The notes under the pieces were generated by a model that did no database searches, was not told the DNA's origin, and saw only the letters and a list, made by a program, of their open reading frames with translations. Both the position numbers and the translations under genes were made by a program. A stretch of 64,000 bases of DNA from a virus: IMG/VR virus record IMGVR_UViG_3300009481_000010, positions 90,329-154,328 of that record. One strand, 5' to 3'. Shown one piece after another: positions 55,382 through 61,298 of this stretch (the stretch's first letter is position 1; each line of letters begins with the position of its first letter).

Positions 55382-55410
55382 TTGACAATAGCCGATGATA
55401 TGTGTATAAT
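55382..55410 (+). promoter_or_regulatory. Early promoter, perfect consensus
   Basis: TTGACA, a 17-bp spacer (GCCGAT) and TATAAT. It drives the gene at 55417 as a leaderless transcript and lies 43 bp after a 33-bp repeat. Confidence 0.85.
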
Positions 55411-55416
55411 ACCCTC

Positions 55417-55611
55417 ATGAGCAAAATCGTACCACACAACTGTGTTTACTGCGGCAAACCCGTAGGAGATCATCCTGAAGCGGCTAAGGTTTCCCATTGG
55501 CAATGTGCATTTGATGCAATGGCCCCAATGAGAGCAGAGCGGGCCGCTAAGCAAGCAGCAAAAGAAGAAAAAAGGAAAAAGCTGAATGATAGACTGGGCA
55601 GAACTGATTAA
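55417..55611 (+). CDS. Small zinc-finger-like protein, leaderless
   Basis: The 64-residue protein MSKIVPHNCVYCGKPVGDHPE has CVYC plus a later His and Cys (KVSHWQC) and a basic, helical tail. The ATG is 7 bp after the -10 box, so the mRNA is probably leaderless; an in-frame GTG at 55402 lies upstream of the start site. It overlaps a small membrane-peptide gene by 26 bp. Confidence 0.75.
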   Translation: MSKIVPHNCVYCGKPVGDHPEAAKVSHWQCAFDAMAPMRAERAAKQAAKEEKRKKLNDRLGRTD

Positions 55612-55681
55612 CCTGGTAAGTATCGCCGTTTCTATTGCGGCTCCGGCGATTATGGGTTTTCTGGCTTTTTTGTCGAAATAG
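55586..55681 (+). CDS. Small membrane peptide
   Basis: A 31-residue peptide (MIDWAELINLVSIAVSIAAP, then AIMGFLAFLSK) with one likely membrane segment of about 20 residues. An AAAGGAAAAAG site lies upstream of the ATG, inside the previous gene. It could act on membranes, for example as a holin-like or antitoxin-target peptide, but the role is not known. Confidence 0.6.
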   Translation: MIDWAELINLVSIAVSIAAPAIMGFLAFLSK

Positions 55682-55683
55682 AG

Positions 55684-55711
55684 TTGACATTTCTTGACCG
55701 TGTGCTATAAT
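55684..55711 (+). promoter_or_regulatory. Early promoter
   Basis: TTGACA, a 16-bp spacer and TATAAT, before the gene at 55752. Confidence 0.8.
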
Positions 55712-55751
55712 GTTAGCATACAACACTCAACCACTTTTGGAGATTTGAAAG

Positions 55752-56003
55752 ATGAAACTGGTAAACAACATTCCTGCCAAGGGTATTCCAGTCAGCACCG
55801 CAATCCAGATGAACGAATGCACCCTAATGGTGCTGGCTCTGTGTCGCCTACACGCACCGGAAGCTATGAAGGAAGTGGAAGCTTCACCGGCTGGCGAACA
55901 CCTCAGCCAGCTTGAGGAAACCATTGATAAGAGCATTATCCATCTTCACATTCTCAAAAACGCTGAAAGTGCCATGCAGCAGAAGGCAGCAGAAGGTAAT
56001 TGA
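55752..56003 (+). CDS. Small helical protein
   Basis: This 83-residue protein (MKLVNNIPAKGIPVSTAIQM) is largely helical. A GGAG motif precedes it, and its promoter is at 55684-55711. Its stop overlaps the next start (TGATGA). Function unknown. Confidence 0.75.
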   Translation: MKLVNNIPAKGIPVSTAIQMNECTLMVLALCRLHAPEAMKEVEASPAGEHLSQLEETIDKSIIHLHILKNAESAMQQKAAEGN

Positions 56004-56128
56004 TGAAAGTCAAAAAAGGTATGGGCGGTTCCCGCTGTGGTCGGGGCCGTCGAGAGAAAACCGAAACTCTCAAGAAAAACTCCAAAAAGGCTCGTCGAGC
56101 TATTGACAAACGGGAGTCTATCGGTTAA
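56003..56128 (+). CDS. Small basic peptide
   Basis: A 41-residue peptide MKVKKGMGGSRCGRGRREKT followed by a Lys/Arg helix. It is coupled to the previous gene. The promoter for the downstream structured locus overlaps its end: the -35 is inside it and the -10 lies across its stop. It might bind RNA or DNA. Confidence 0.65.
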   Translation: MKVKKGMGGSRCGRGRREKTETLKKNSKKARRAIDKRESIG

Positions 56129-56131
56129 AAT
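56103..56131 (+). promoter_or_regulatory. Promoter for structured RNA locus
   Basis: TTGACA, a 17-bp spacer and TAAAAT, across the end of the 41-residue gene. Transcript would start near 56138, just before a 14-bp inverted repeat. Confidence 0.7.
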
Positions 56132-56148
56132 ACTGAGAGAGCATTTGT

Positions 56149-56203
56149 TGCGACCAGCGGGAAAACGGGAATGAAAAGTCCTGGAGATATCCCGCTGGTC
56201 GCA
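56149..56203 (+). repeat. Perfect 14-bp inverted repeat
   Basis: TGCGACCAGCGGGA (56149-56162) and TCCCGCTGGTCGCA (56190-56203) enclose 27 bases. It lies about 11 bp after the predicted start of the transcript. Confidence 0.85.
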
Positions 56204-56313
56204 GTAAGTGCTTTCGAAACAAACTAATATACAGTGCGGATCGGTGGAAGTCCGATGGTGCCGAGCAATCGCGTTTGTAAGGGCCGTTATATAGCACGCA
56301 CTACATACAATAT

Positions 56314-56470
56314 ACCCCTGTACGCGGATAGCATAGCGACCGGACTATAAATCTGGTGTTATAGATATCTGACTCACTGACGGCCTGGTACCGGGCTGAG
56401 CAGTAAGGCTGTGGATCGATACACAGCCGGCAGGTATTTATGTTCGCAGGTGTCGAATCCTGCCAGGGGT
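56314..56470 (+). other. Split tRNA-Tyr-like element
   Basis: The ends ACCCCTG and CAGGGGT pair perfectly as a 7-bp acceptor. CGC/GCG can form a D-stem, CCGGA-CTATAAA-TCTGG an anticodon arm of tRNA-Tyr style (anticodon AUA rather than GUA), and GCAGG-TGTCGAAT-CCTGC a T-arm with 8-nt loop. However, 89 bases lie between the anticodon arm and the T-arm. It could be a degenerate tRNA, a tRNA mimic or a chance match. Confidence 0.35.
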
Positions 56471-56593
56471 TGCCTACACGGCGAGTAAGGGTCGGGGAGA
56501 ATCACGCCCAATAAAATCTTGCAAGAGTCCTTCTTACTTGATAGTGGTATCAGGACCGCCGTTCTTATTTTGAAGAATTTGAAATCGCCGTAA

Positions 56594-56740
56594 CCTGCTT
56601 GCTGCACATGCTGCGGCGATGCCGACACCGGTGATGTCAACCAGGATGAGGATGACGGTCAACCTACGGAGTATGAGGAATGGCAGGACGTGTACGGTGG
56701 GGATGATTGGGATCACGGACAATTTGACGAAACTTTTTAA
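56594..56740 (+). other. Open frame without start codon
   Basis: A 48-residue open frame starts after an in-frame TAA at 56591 and ends at 56740. It reads PACCTCCGDADTGDVNQDED, then YEEWQDVYGGDDWDHGQFDE, a composition like the small acidic phage proteins nearby. There is no ATG, GTG or TTG near its start. It might be the end of a broken gene. Low confidence. Confidence 0.25.
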
Positions 56741-56749
56741 GTTTTGCTC

Positions 56750-56777
56750 TTGACTCACTGGCGAAAGCCAGTATAAT
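56750..56777 (+). promoter_or_regulatory. Early promoter
   Basis: TTGACT, a 16-bp spacer and TATAAT, before the gene at 56813. Confidence 0.75.
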
Positions 56778-56812
56778 ACTCGTATCAGTCAACAACCTTT
56801 GGAGATTTCAAG

Positions 56813-56956
56813 ATGGATTCTTTCGATAACATTCAAGTTGAAGATCTGGCCGCACTGGAAGCTTACGAGGCTTCCCAGGAATTGCAGTGGCTGGACGACT
56901 GGGACGATCAGGCGATTGAAGATGCAAACGCCGAACTTCAATGTTTGGCGAATTAG
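56813..56956 (+). CDS. Small acidic protein
   Basis: A 47-residue acidic peptide (MDSFDNIQVEDLAALEAYEA then QWLDDWDDQAIEDANAELQC) with strong helix character. GGAG lies 8 bases before its ATG, and a promoter is at 56750-56777. Function unknown; acidic composition is typical of phage DNA mimics but no evidence points to this specifically. Confidence 0.65.
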   Translation: MDSFDNIQVEDLAALEAYEASQELQWLDDWDDQAIEDANAELQCLAN

Positions 56957-57179
56957 GAAAAGCCACCCAACTAAGCCCCTGGCAAGGGCATCACCTTAGC
57001 GGAGATAATCCAATGTGAGATTTACGCCATTACACCTGGACGCCCCCACATGCGGAGATCAGGTAGGCTATGCGAAATTGTGGGGACACGTCGCCAATGG
57101 GCACCTATGTGGTGGGCGGCGTGTCAGAGCCTTCCCGTTTGTAACACCCGACCCTATCGGGTAGCCAAGCCGAGCTAGT
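56957..57179 (+). ncRNA. Hairpin-rich region after acidic peptide
   Basis: This stretch has no gene. It contains an ATGTGA start-stop preceded by GGAG (57014), arms CCCCACA/TGTGGGG (57044-57050 and 57079-57085), an 11-bp stem with one G-U pair (57085-57095 and 57115-57125), and a hairpin ACCCGA/TCGGGT (57146-57162). It shares CCAATGTGA.AT.TAC with position 54862. It is probably a structured RNA or long 3' region. Confidence 0.4.
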
Positions 57180-57260
57180 GACGTAACCACTGTGTGGGTA
57201 ACGACTTACGTCGCCGGGGGCCGATTTGACGTAAGTCCTTTAGTGGTAAGGGTTTAGGGT
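57180..57260. repeat. 33-bp boundary repeats, inverted pair
   Basis: Copies at 57180-57212 and 57228-57260 with a 15-bp linker (GCCGGGGGCC). The inner ends GACTTACGTC and GACGTAAGTC form a perfect 10-bp stem. Confidence 0.88.
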
Positions 57261-57317
57261 GAGGTTTATTACTGATAATGAGAACGGAGAATATTCAGAA
57301 AAAGGTAGAGAACGGCG

Positions 57318-57346
57318 TTGACATGTGCCGATGATTAGTGTATAAT
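57318..57346 (+). promoter_or_regulatory. Early promoter, perfect consensus
   Basis: TTGACA, a 17-bp spacer (GCCGAT) and TATAAT, 57 bp after a 33-bp repeat and before the operon at 57410. Confidence 0.85.
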
Positions 57347-57409
57347 GTACGTACACGAAAGGGAAAACATAATTAAGGGTTATTTTAACGCAGACGGAGA
57401 TTGGGTATC

Positions 57410-57550
57410 ATGAATAACGAAATGTGGAAAAAACTGAAAAACATGTGCATGGAAGACCGCATCAGGCTGGTATATGAATGGGTCAAAACTGGAAAAATCA
57501 ATTTGAGGGATTTCCACGAAATCTGTGAGTCTCTATTATTGGGGTGTTAG
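57410..57550 (+). CDS. Small basic protein
   Basis: A 46-residue protein MNNEMWKKLKNMCMEDRIRL followed by VYEWVKTGKINLRDFHEI. It looks helical. The promoter at 57318-57346 gives a leader of about 55 nt with CGGAGA. Its stop precedes the next ATG by one base. Function unknown. Confidence 0.7.
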   Translation: MNNEMWKKLKNMCMEDRIRLVYEWVKTGKINLRDFHEICESLLLGC

Positions 57551-57551
57551 A

Positions 57552-57749
57552 ATGACACTTGACGAAATCGACGAAACCACAACAGTCTCAGAAGATGAGG
57601 CGATCCGAGAACTTGAAAAACATTTCAAAATTGTTCAGGTTTTGAGTGATGGTCGCTTGTGGTGTGTCGAAGAAGATGCTATAATATGTGAGCGGGATTT
57701 AAACGGCGAATTCAGTGCTCAGGCAATTCTCACTTGGTTAGGATACTGA
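57552..57749 (+). CDS. Small acidic protein
   Basis: The 65-residue protein starts MTLDEIDETTTVSEDEAIRE; an in-frame GTG at 57525 is possible but lies in the previous gene. It is beta-like in the middle (FKIVQVLSDGRLWCVEED). It is coupled to the previous gene. Function unknown. Confidence 0.7.
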   Translation: MTLDEIDETTTVSEDEAIRELEKHFKIVQVLSDGRLWCVEEDAIICERDLNGEFSAQAILTWLGY

Positions 57750-57770
57750 CCTACGGTAAAGGAAGAAAAA

Positions 57771-58121
57771 ATGAAGTTTTTCGCATACGATCAAAACAAC
57801 TCTGGCGGTTCTTACTGGGGACCGTTGTACGTTATCGTTCAGGCTAAGAACAGCGATCATGCTGACGATTTAGTTACGCAGTTTACGGACGTTTATTTCG
57901 ACGGCTGTAATTCCGGTAAGGATTGTTCTTGCTGTGGTGATCGATGGCATCGATGTTGGAATGACGGCGATGATTTGCCGTCTGATGTTTACACCGGCAG
58001 CGGCTACGGTGCTGATCGAGCTGATGCTCCATTGTGTGTCAACGCTGTTGGTGATGTTGTGAAGCGTCACGATTTGCCGATGGATGTTGATTCTTTCGAT
58101 TCTGACCCTTTTTGGAAATAG
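57771..58121 (+). CDS. Conserved phage protein with CCGDRW motif
   Basis: This 116-residue protein has MKFFAYDQNNSGGSYWGPLY and CNSGKDCSCCGDRWHRCW, a pattern found in many phage genomes with unknown function. The Cys cluster may bind a metal. GGTAAAGGAAG lies just before the ATG. It is co-transcribed with the two upstream genes. Confidence 0.8.
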   Translation: MKFFAYDQNNSGGSYWGPLYVIVQAKNSDHADDLVTQFTDVYFDGCNSGKDCSCCGDRWHRCWNDGDDLPSDVYTGSGYGADRADAPLCVNAVGDVVKRHDLPMDVDSFDSDPFWK

Positions 58122-58135
58122 TTGGGCGATTAGCC

Positions 58136-58164
58136 TTTCACCAGATATGGAAGTCTGGTATAAT
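58136..58164 (+). promoter_or_regulatory. Early promoter, weak -35
   Basis: TTTCAC, a 17-bp spacer and TATAAT before the gene at 58200. Confidence 0.6.
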
Positions 58165-58199
58165 ACACTCTCACAAACCAACCTTCTGGAGTTCACACA

Positions 58200-58634
58200 A
58201 TGCCGATTATTCTTGACGATGGCCGCAATTTCCCAACAAATCAGGAACGTATTGACGCCCTGGAATCACCTATCGCCCGCCACCTGTTTCAGGAATGGCA
58301 GGATTCTCTGATGGATCTTTTCGGTGATGCTGATGGTAGTGTAGCCGATATGATTCTGGCTCGCGAGAATCAAAAGCGAGTCAACGAATTGTCAGACTTT
58401 CGGCAGCGTAAAGCGACCAAAGAAGAAAAAGCGGAAGACTATCGGGACCAGGTTTCTTGCCTGAGTATCTACGATGATCCGCGATCAATCCAGGAAATTG
58501 AAGATGCTGGAGAAAACCCCCCAGAAATGGAATGGGACGAAGACGAAGATAGACTAGACAGAAACTTGCGTCTGTTCGCAAGACTCATGATTGAACAAGG
58601 AAAGTTGAGCAATGAAGACTTCGAAGAAGAGTAG
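58200..58634 (+). CDS. Acidic helical protein
   Basis: This 144-residue protein is rich in Asp/Glu and helical (SDFRQRKATKEEKAEDYRDQ). The start at 58200 is preceded by CTGGAG and a promoter at 58136-58164. It has no recognised family. The acidic C-terminus (SNEDFEEE) is typical for this arm. Confidence 0.75.
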   Translation: MPIILDDGRNFPTNQERIDALESPIARHLFQEWQDSLMDLFGDADGSVADMILARENQKRVNELSDFRQRKATKEEKAEDYRDQVSCLSIYDDPRSIQEIEDAGENPPEMEWDEDEDRLDRNLRLFARLMIEQGKLSNEDFEEE

Positions 58635-58638
58635 GCGA

Positions 58639-58758
58639 ATGTATGCTATGGGTCACGTTGACACGTCGCAGGGTTGTGGCGTGCATCGTGACAAGCGTAG
58701 TAAACGTAAACGCACACGACAGGCACAGAAGGCTGAAGCCCTGAAGGAACAACGATGA
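58639..58758 (+). CDS. Small basic peptide
   Basis: A 39-residue peptide MYAMGHVDTSQGCGVHRDKR followed by a Lys/Arg helix. Its stop overlaps the next start (ATGA). It may bind nucleic acid. No recognised family. Confidence 0.6.
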   Translation: MYAMGHVDTSQGCGVHRDKRSKRKRTRQAQKAEALKEQR

Positions 58759-59012
58759 GTAAAACCATTACCATAAAACCTGAATGGATACGGGCAATCG
58801 CGAAAGCCTCTTCATCATTGAGATTCACAGCGGACCAATGGGATTGGATCACACCAGCAGCAAGAGAGGAATCACATTCTATTGCTGATTTGCTCGACGA
58901 AATTGAAGCCGAGTATTTTACAACCTGCTCACACTCTGACACATATATCACAATGGATATGGGCGAGCATGTTAATATCTGCCGAGATTGCAGAAAGAAT
59001 CTGGACATATGA
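58755..59012 (+). CDS. Small zinc-ribbon-like protein
   Basis: This 85-residue protein has a helical start and C-terminal ligands of the form C.H..........H...C..C (TTCSHSDTYI then EHVNICRDCRKNLDI). It is coupled to both neighbours by ATGA overlaps. Function unknown. Confidence 0.75.
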   Translation: MSKTITIKPEWIRAIAKASSSLRFTADQWDWITPAAREESHSIADLLDEIEAEYFTTCSHSDTYITMDMGEHVNICRDCRKNLDI

Positions 59013-59143
59013 CCATTCAAGCATTCGTCTACCGAATGAAGTACAAATGTGCTGACCGTCCTGAGCATGTACACCCGCTTCGTTGGCAGGGTATGCTGGT
59101 CTGGTGGTCTCATAACTGGGAGAGATTTACGTGCGATATTTAG
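59009..59143 (+). CDS. Small Trp-rich protein
   Basis: A 44-residue peptide (MTIQAFVYRMKYKCADRPEH then WWSHNWERFTCDI) overlapping both neighbours. It contains several Trp and two Cys. No recognised family. Confidence 0.6.
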   Translation: MTIQAFVYRMKYKCADRPEHVHPLRWQGMLVWWSHNWERFTCDI

Positions 59144-59307
59144 TTTTTGCGTTTGATACATACTACCCTAGTGGTGGAATACAGGATATCGTGGGAGTAG
59201 CTGCCACCCTAGACGAGGCAAAAGAAATCGCCCTAAAACATAAATCTTATGACCATGTGGAAGTATATGACACCATTAAGGATGATGAAGTCTGGTGTTT
59301 GGCATAA
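59131..59307 (+). CDS. Small protein with GTG start
   Basis: The 58-residue protein begins at GTG 59131 (RYLVFAFDTYYPSGGIQDIV), preceded by GGGAGAG at good spacing. It resembles phage proteins that start YLVFAFD.YYPSGG.xD and have a helix EAKEIA. Its stop lies inside the first copy of a 33-bp repeat pair. Confidence 0.7.
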   Translation: MRYLVFAFDTYYPSGGIQDIVGVAATLDEAKEIALKHKSYDHVEVYDTIKDDEVWCLA

Positions 59308-59385
59308 ACCCTTTGACCGCAACGACTTACGTCGAGGCGGCGGGCCGGATTTTCCCTAAGTCCTTTGATACCATACACTTACGGC
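59301..59385. repeat. 33-bp boundary repeats, inverted pair
   Basis: Copies at 59301-59333 and 59353-59385, more diverged at the outer ends, with a 19-bp G/C-rich linker. The first copy carries the stop codon of the previous gene. Confidence 0.8.
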
Positions 59386-59443
59386 GAGAATCAGTTCTCA
59401 TTATTGAAAACGGATAAACTTTGAAAAACTTTATTGAATCCTC

Positions 59444-59471
59444 TTGACTATTCTGGTCGATACTGTATAAT
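59444..59471 (+). promoter_or_regulatory. Early promoter
   Basis: TTGACT, a 16-bp spacer and TATAAT, 58 bp after a 33-bp repeat and before the gene at 59515. Confidence 0.8.
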
Positions 59472-59514
59472 GGGGGCACAAGCAACGAACAACACACCCC
59501 ACAACGAAAGGCGA

Positions 59515-59832
59515 ATGAAAATGGCATCGTATCTGAAACCGGAAAATGTACGGCGTTCTGTTCAGCGTGCAGCCGCAAAGCTGGATGAAGTCAACCCTGG
59601 ATGGCGAGAAAAAATCAATTTGTCCGAATTAGATTTGCGGAGTGCGGGCCAATGTGTACTTGGGCAGTTGTACGGCCACTGTTGCCATGCTCCAAGGACA
59701 GTCAAGGAACTTCAGGCTTTCTGGTATGATCGCACCTGGTATCGACATCCAGAAGTGTTAAACGATCACAATTTGTCTGAAGCTGTCTGGAGTACGTACA
59801 CCGCCGCTTGGACAAAAGTTCTGGCATATTAG
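59515..59832 (+). CDS. Small phage protein, unknown
   Basis: The 105-residue product starts at ATG 59515, preceded by GAAAGG, about 37 nt downstream of the probable transcript start. It has a QCVLGQLYGHCCHAPRTVKEL segment that may contain a metal or active-site Cys. Similar small proteins are seen in other large phages. Function unknown. Confidence 0.75.
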   Translation: MKMASYLKPENVRRSVQRAAAKLDEVNPGWREKINLSELDLRSAGQCVLGQLYGHCCHAPRTVKELQAFWYDRTWYRHPEVLNDHNLSEAVWSTYTAAWTKVLAY

Positions 59833-59851
59833 AAAACTTTCAAAAAACCGC

Positions 59852-59879
59852 TTGACAATTAGCTCGCCTCTGCTATAAT
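59852..59879 (+). promoter_or_regulatory. Early promoter, perfect consensus
   Basis: TTGACA, a 16-bp spacer and TATAAT, before the gene at 59936. Confidence 0.85.
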
Positions 59880-59935
59880 AGGGGCAACGAAGAACGCACT
59901 TCACTTTTTACCCTGTTCACGAAAGGAACAACACA

Positions 59936-60196
59936 ATGAGTGCAATTTCAACTGGTCCGGCTCGAACTGAGGAAGCTATCCGTGGTCGTGTCAACGTCCG
60001 TGCAGGTGTCATCGTTGATGGCAAGATCCAGAAGGGCACCCGCTCTTTCAACATGGAAGACATGACTGCCGATGAGGCATTCGACTACCTGATCGAACAG
60101 GACACACTTGCGTGTGCTCTGTCCGCTCTGGCCGAAGAACACGGTGTAAGCACTGATGAAGTGCTTTCCGCTGCTGCTTCGACTCTGTCAGAGTAG
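59936..60196 (+). CDS. Small acidic protein before a terminator
   Basis: This 86-residue protein (MSAISTGPARTEEAIRGRVN) is half beta and half helix (DEAFDYLIEQDTLACALSAL). It has its own promoter (59852-59879), a GAAAGGA leader and an intrinsic terminator directly after it, so it forms a single-gene unit. Function unknown. Confidence 0.75.
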   Translation: MSAISTGPARTEEAIRGRVNVRAGVIVDGKIQKGTRSFNMEDMTADEAFDYLIEQDTLACALSALAEEHGVSTDEVLSAAASTLSE

Positions 60197-60207
60197 TCAC
60201 TGCGGCC

Positions 60208-60237
60208 GGGGGGACCGCTACATTCCCCCCATCTTTT
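60208..60237 (+). terminator. Intrinsic terminator after 60196
   Basis: GGGGGG and CCCCCC pair around an 11-nt loop, followed by ATCTTTT. It ends the single-gene unit at 59936-60196, just before the tRNA-like region. Confidence 0.7.
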
Positions 60238-60322
60238 GCGAGAACGGTTGTAAACATTAGGATCTCTCTGGTTCAAACCTGTCCTAGTGCTCTTACCGAT
60301 AGTTCGATTCTATCGCTCGCAG
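60237..60322 (+). tRNA. tRNA-like element upstream of tRNA-Glu
   Basis: TGCGAG and CTCGCA can form six acceptor pairs, and GATAG-TTCGATT-CTATC forms a perfect T-arm. The length (86 nt) would fit a tRNA with a long variable arm. But no ordinary 5-bp anticodon stem with a 7-nt loop was found; TAGGA/TCCTA closes a 19-nt interval instead. It may be a degenerate or unusual tRNA. Confidence 0.35.
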
Positions 60323-60327
60323 CTTTT

Positions 60328-60402
60328 GGCACAGTAGTTTCTGTTGGCAGAAATATCAGACTTTCAATCTGATGTTCACGGGTTCGATTCCCGTCTGTGT
60401 CA
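60328..60402 (+). tRNA. tRNA-Glu (anticodon TTC)
   Basis: A full cloverleaf is readable: acceptor GGCACAG/CTGTGTC with one G-U pair, D-stem TTTC/GAAA, anticodon arm TCAGA-CTTTCAA-TCTGA and T-arm ACGGG-TTCGATT-CCCGT. The anticodon TTC reads GAA/GAG glutamate codons. No CCA is encoded, so the host must add it. It lies between a terminator and the next small-gene operon. Confidence 0.92.
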
Positions 60403-60440
60403 CTCTCAACCTAGCCCCATAGTCCCCCAGGAGTATTAAA

Positions 60441-60674
60441 ATGCTGAAGACGAAAACAACTATCTCTGTCAAGAAAATCTCTTCTATCTCATGTTGGGGT
60501 GATCTGACGATCTATACTGAGGATGGTAACGAAATCAACGTTACCCTTACACTGGCCGAAAAGGAATCTCTGGCCGACAATCTCACACGTCGAGTGAAGG
60601 AAGAAAAAAAGCGGAAGCTTGATTCCCTTCGCGAAGAACTGGAAGAAGCTGAAAATGCAGAATCCGACGATTAA
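60441..60674 (+). CDS. Small beta/coiled-coil protein
   Basis: The 77-residue protein has a beta N-terminus (KTTISVKKISSISCWGDLTIY) and a charged C-terminal helix. CAGGAG precedes the ATG. It overlaps the next gene by 20 bp. No promoter was found close by, so it may be transcribed with the tRNA. Confidence 0.7.
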   Translation: MLKTKTTISVKKISSISCWGDLTIYTEDGNEINVTLTLAEKESLADNLTRRVKEEKKRKLDSLREELEEAENAESDD

Positions 60675-60804
60675 GGTTGACACCGAATTGCCTGGCTGCG
60701 TGGTCGTAGCCATTAAGAACGACCACATCCTAATCCGCCGCGAAGATGGAGAAATTGCACGTTGTAGTTTTTCTATGGCAGAACGTCTCTCGGAGTTTAA
60801 GTAA
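60655..60804 (+). CDS. Small beta-rich protein
   Basis: The 49-residue protein starts at ATG 60655 (MQNPTIKVDTELPGCVVVAI), with GAAGAAG before it. A TTG-type upstream start at 60619 is less likely. It shares one base with the next start (TAATG). Function unknown. Confidence 0.65.
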   Translation: MQNPTIKVDTELPGCVVVAIKNDHILIRREDGEIARCSFSMAERLSEFK

Positions 60805-61007
60805 TGGAAAAGTCAGTTCTCAAAAACAAGCGTTCCGGTTCACGGGTCTCATTTCTCTATCCCCGACATGGCAACACCAACGTGCTGCGTAGTGTGACCG
60901 GTGTCATCGACCGTAAGGGTGTTGGTCCCAACGGCCCCTACGTGACCGTCAACGAAGGCTCTACCGGCTACCGCACTTTCAGTGCTAAGAAAATCGTCGA
61001 ACTGTAG
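60804..61007 (+). CDS. Small basic beta-rich protein
   Basis: This 67-residue protein (RVSFLYPRHGNTNVLRSVTG then YRTFSAKKIVEL) has the look of a small SH3-like, nucleic-acid-binding fold common in phages. It is the last gene before a hairpin (about 61010-61054) and an intrinsic terminator. Function unknown. Confidence 0.7.
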   Translation: MEKSVLKNKRSGSRVSFLYPRHGNTNVLRSVTGVIDRKGVGPNGPYVTVNEGSTGYRTFSAKKIVEL

Positions 61008-61062
61008 CCTGTGGGGGCTGGAGTACGTAAATGCATTGCAGCCACCCCCACACGCTATATCT

Positions 61063-61094
61063 AAGCTCACCCGCAAGGGTGGGCTTTTTTTATT
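61063..61094 (+). terminator. Intrinsic terminator after 61007
   Basis: GCTCACCC-GCAA-GGGTGGGC (one G-U pair, GNRA-type loop) is followed by TTTTTTTATTT. It is preceded by a second long hairpin with GTGGGGGCTG and CAGCCACCCCCAC arms (about 61010-61054). Confidence 0.9.
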
Positions 61095-61111
61095 TACTGA
61101 TAATGGGAAAT

Positions 61112-61193
61112 GACGTAAGTACTTGCTATCAAACGAGTTACGTCGCCGGGGGGCATTTTTGACGTAAGTCCTTTAGTACTATGGGGTTACGGC
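61112..61193. repeat. 33-bp boundary repeats, direct pair
   Basis: Copies at 61112-61144 and 61161-61193 in the same orientation, with a 16-bp linker (GCCGGGGGGC). They follow an intrinsic terminator, so the repeats are not needed to end the upstream transcript. Confidence 0.85.
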
Positions 61194-61241
61194 GAGAAAA
61201 AATTCTCAAAGAAAATAATCGAGATTCCGTGAAAATACCGC

Positions 61242-61269
61242 TTGCAATTATTGTATAGGGTGATACAAT
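61242..61269 (+). promoter_or_regulatory. Early promoter
   Basis: TTGCAA, a 16-bp spacer and TACAAT, 48 bp after a 33-bp repeat and before the GP88-like gene. Confidence 0.75.
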
Positions 61270-61298
61270 GGACACAAACCAACACAGAAAGGGAACGA

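Larger units (their letters stand above)
56138..56740 (+). ncRNA. Structured RNA candidate locus
   Basis: About 600 bases without a convincing gene follow a promoter (56103-56131). A perfect 14-bp inverted repeat (56149-56162 and 56190-56203) lies at the start. Farther on, 56314-56470 has tRNA-like parts: ACCCCTG and CAGGGGT as an acceptor pair, an anticodon-like stem CCGGA/TCTGG with loop CTATAAA, and a T-arm-like GCAGG...CCTGC. A 7-bp hairpin GGCTGTG/CACAGCC lies between them (56407-56428). The segment is probably transcribed as structured RNA, but its family is not recognised. Confidence 0.5.

Noticed and set aside
56314-56470. Confident tRNA gene call
   Set aside because: The 89-base insertion and 8-nt T-loop do not fit a normal bacterial tRNA, so it is listed only as tRNA-like.
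56374-56640. Minus-strand open frame of 88 codons in the structured locus
   Set aside because: No Shine-Dalgarno, opposite to the local direction of transcription and overlapped by RNA-like structure.
57678-57684. TATAAT inside the 57552-57749 gene as a promoter
   Set aside because: It lies within coding sequence and has no acceptable -35 at normal spacing, nor a gene start close downstream.
61242-61298. Longer GP88-like protein from TTG 61242
   Set aside because: The extra codons are the promoter itself.
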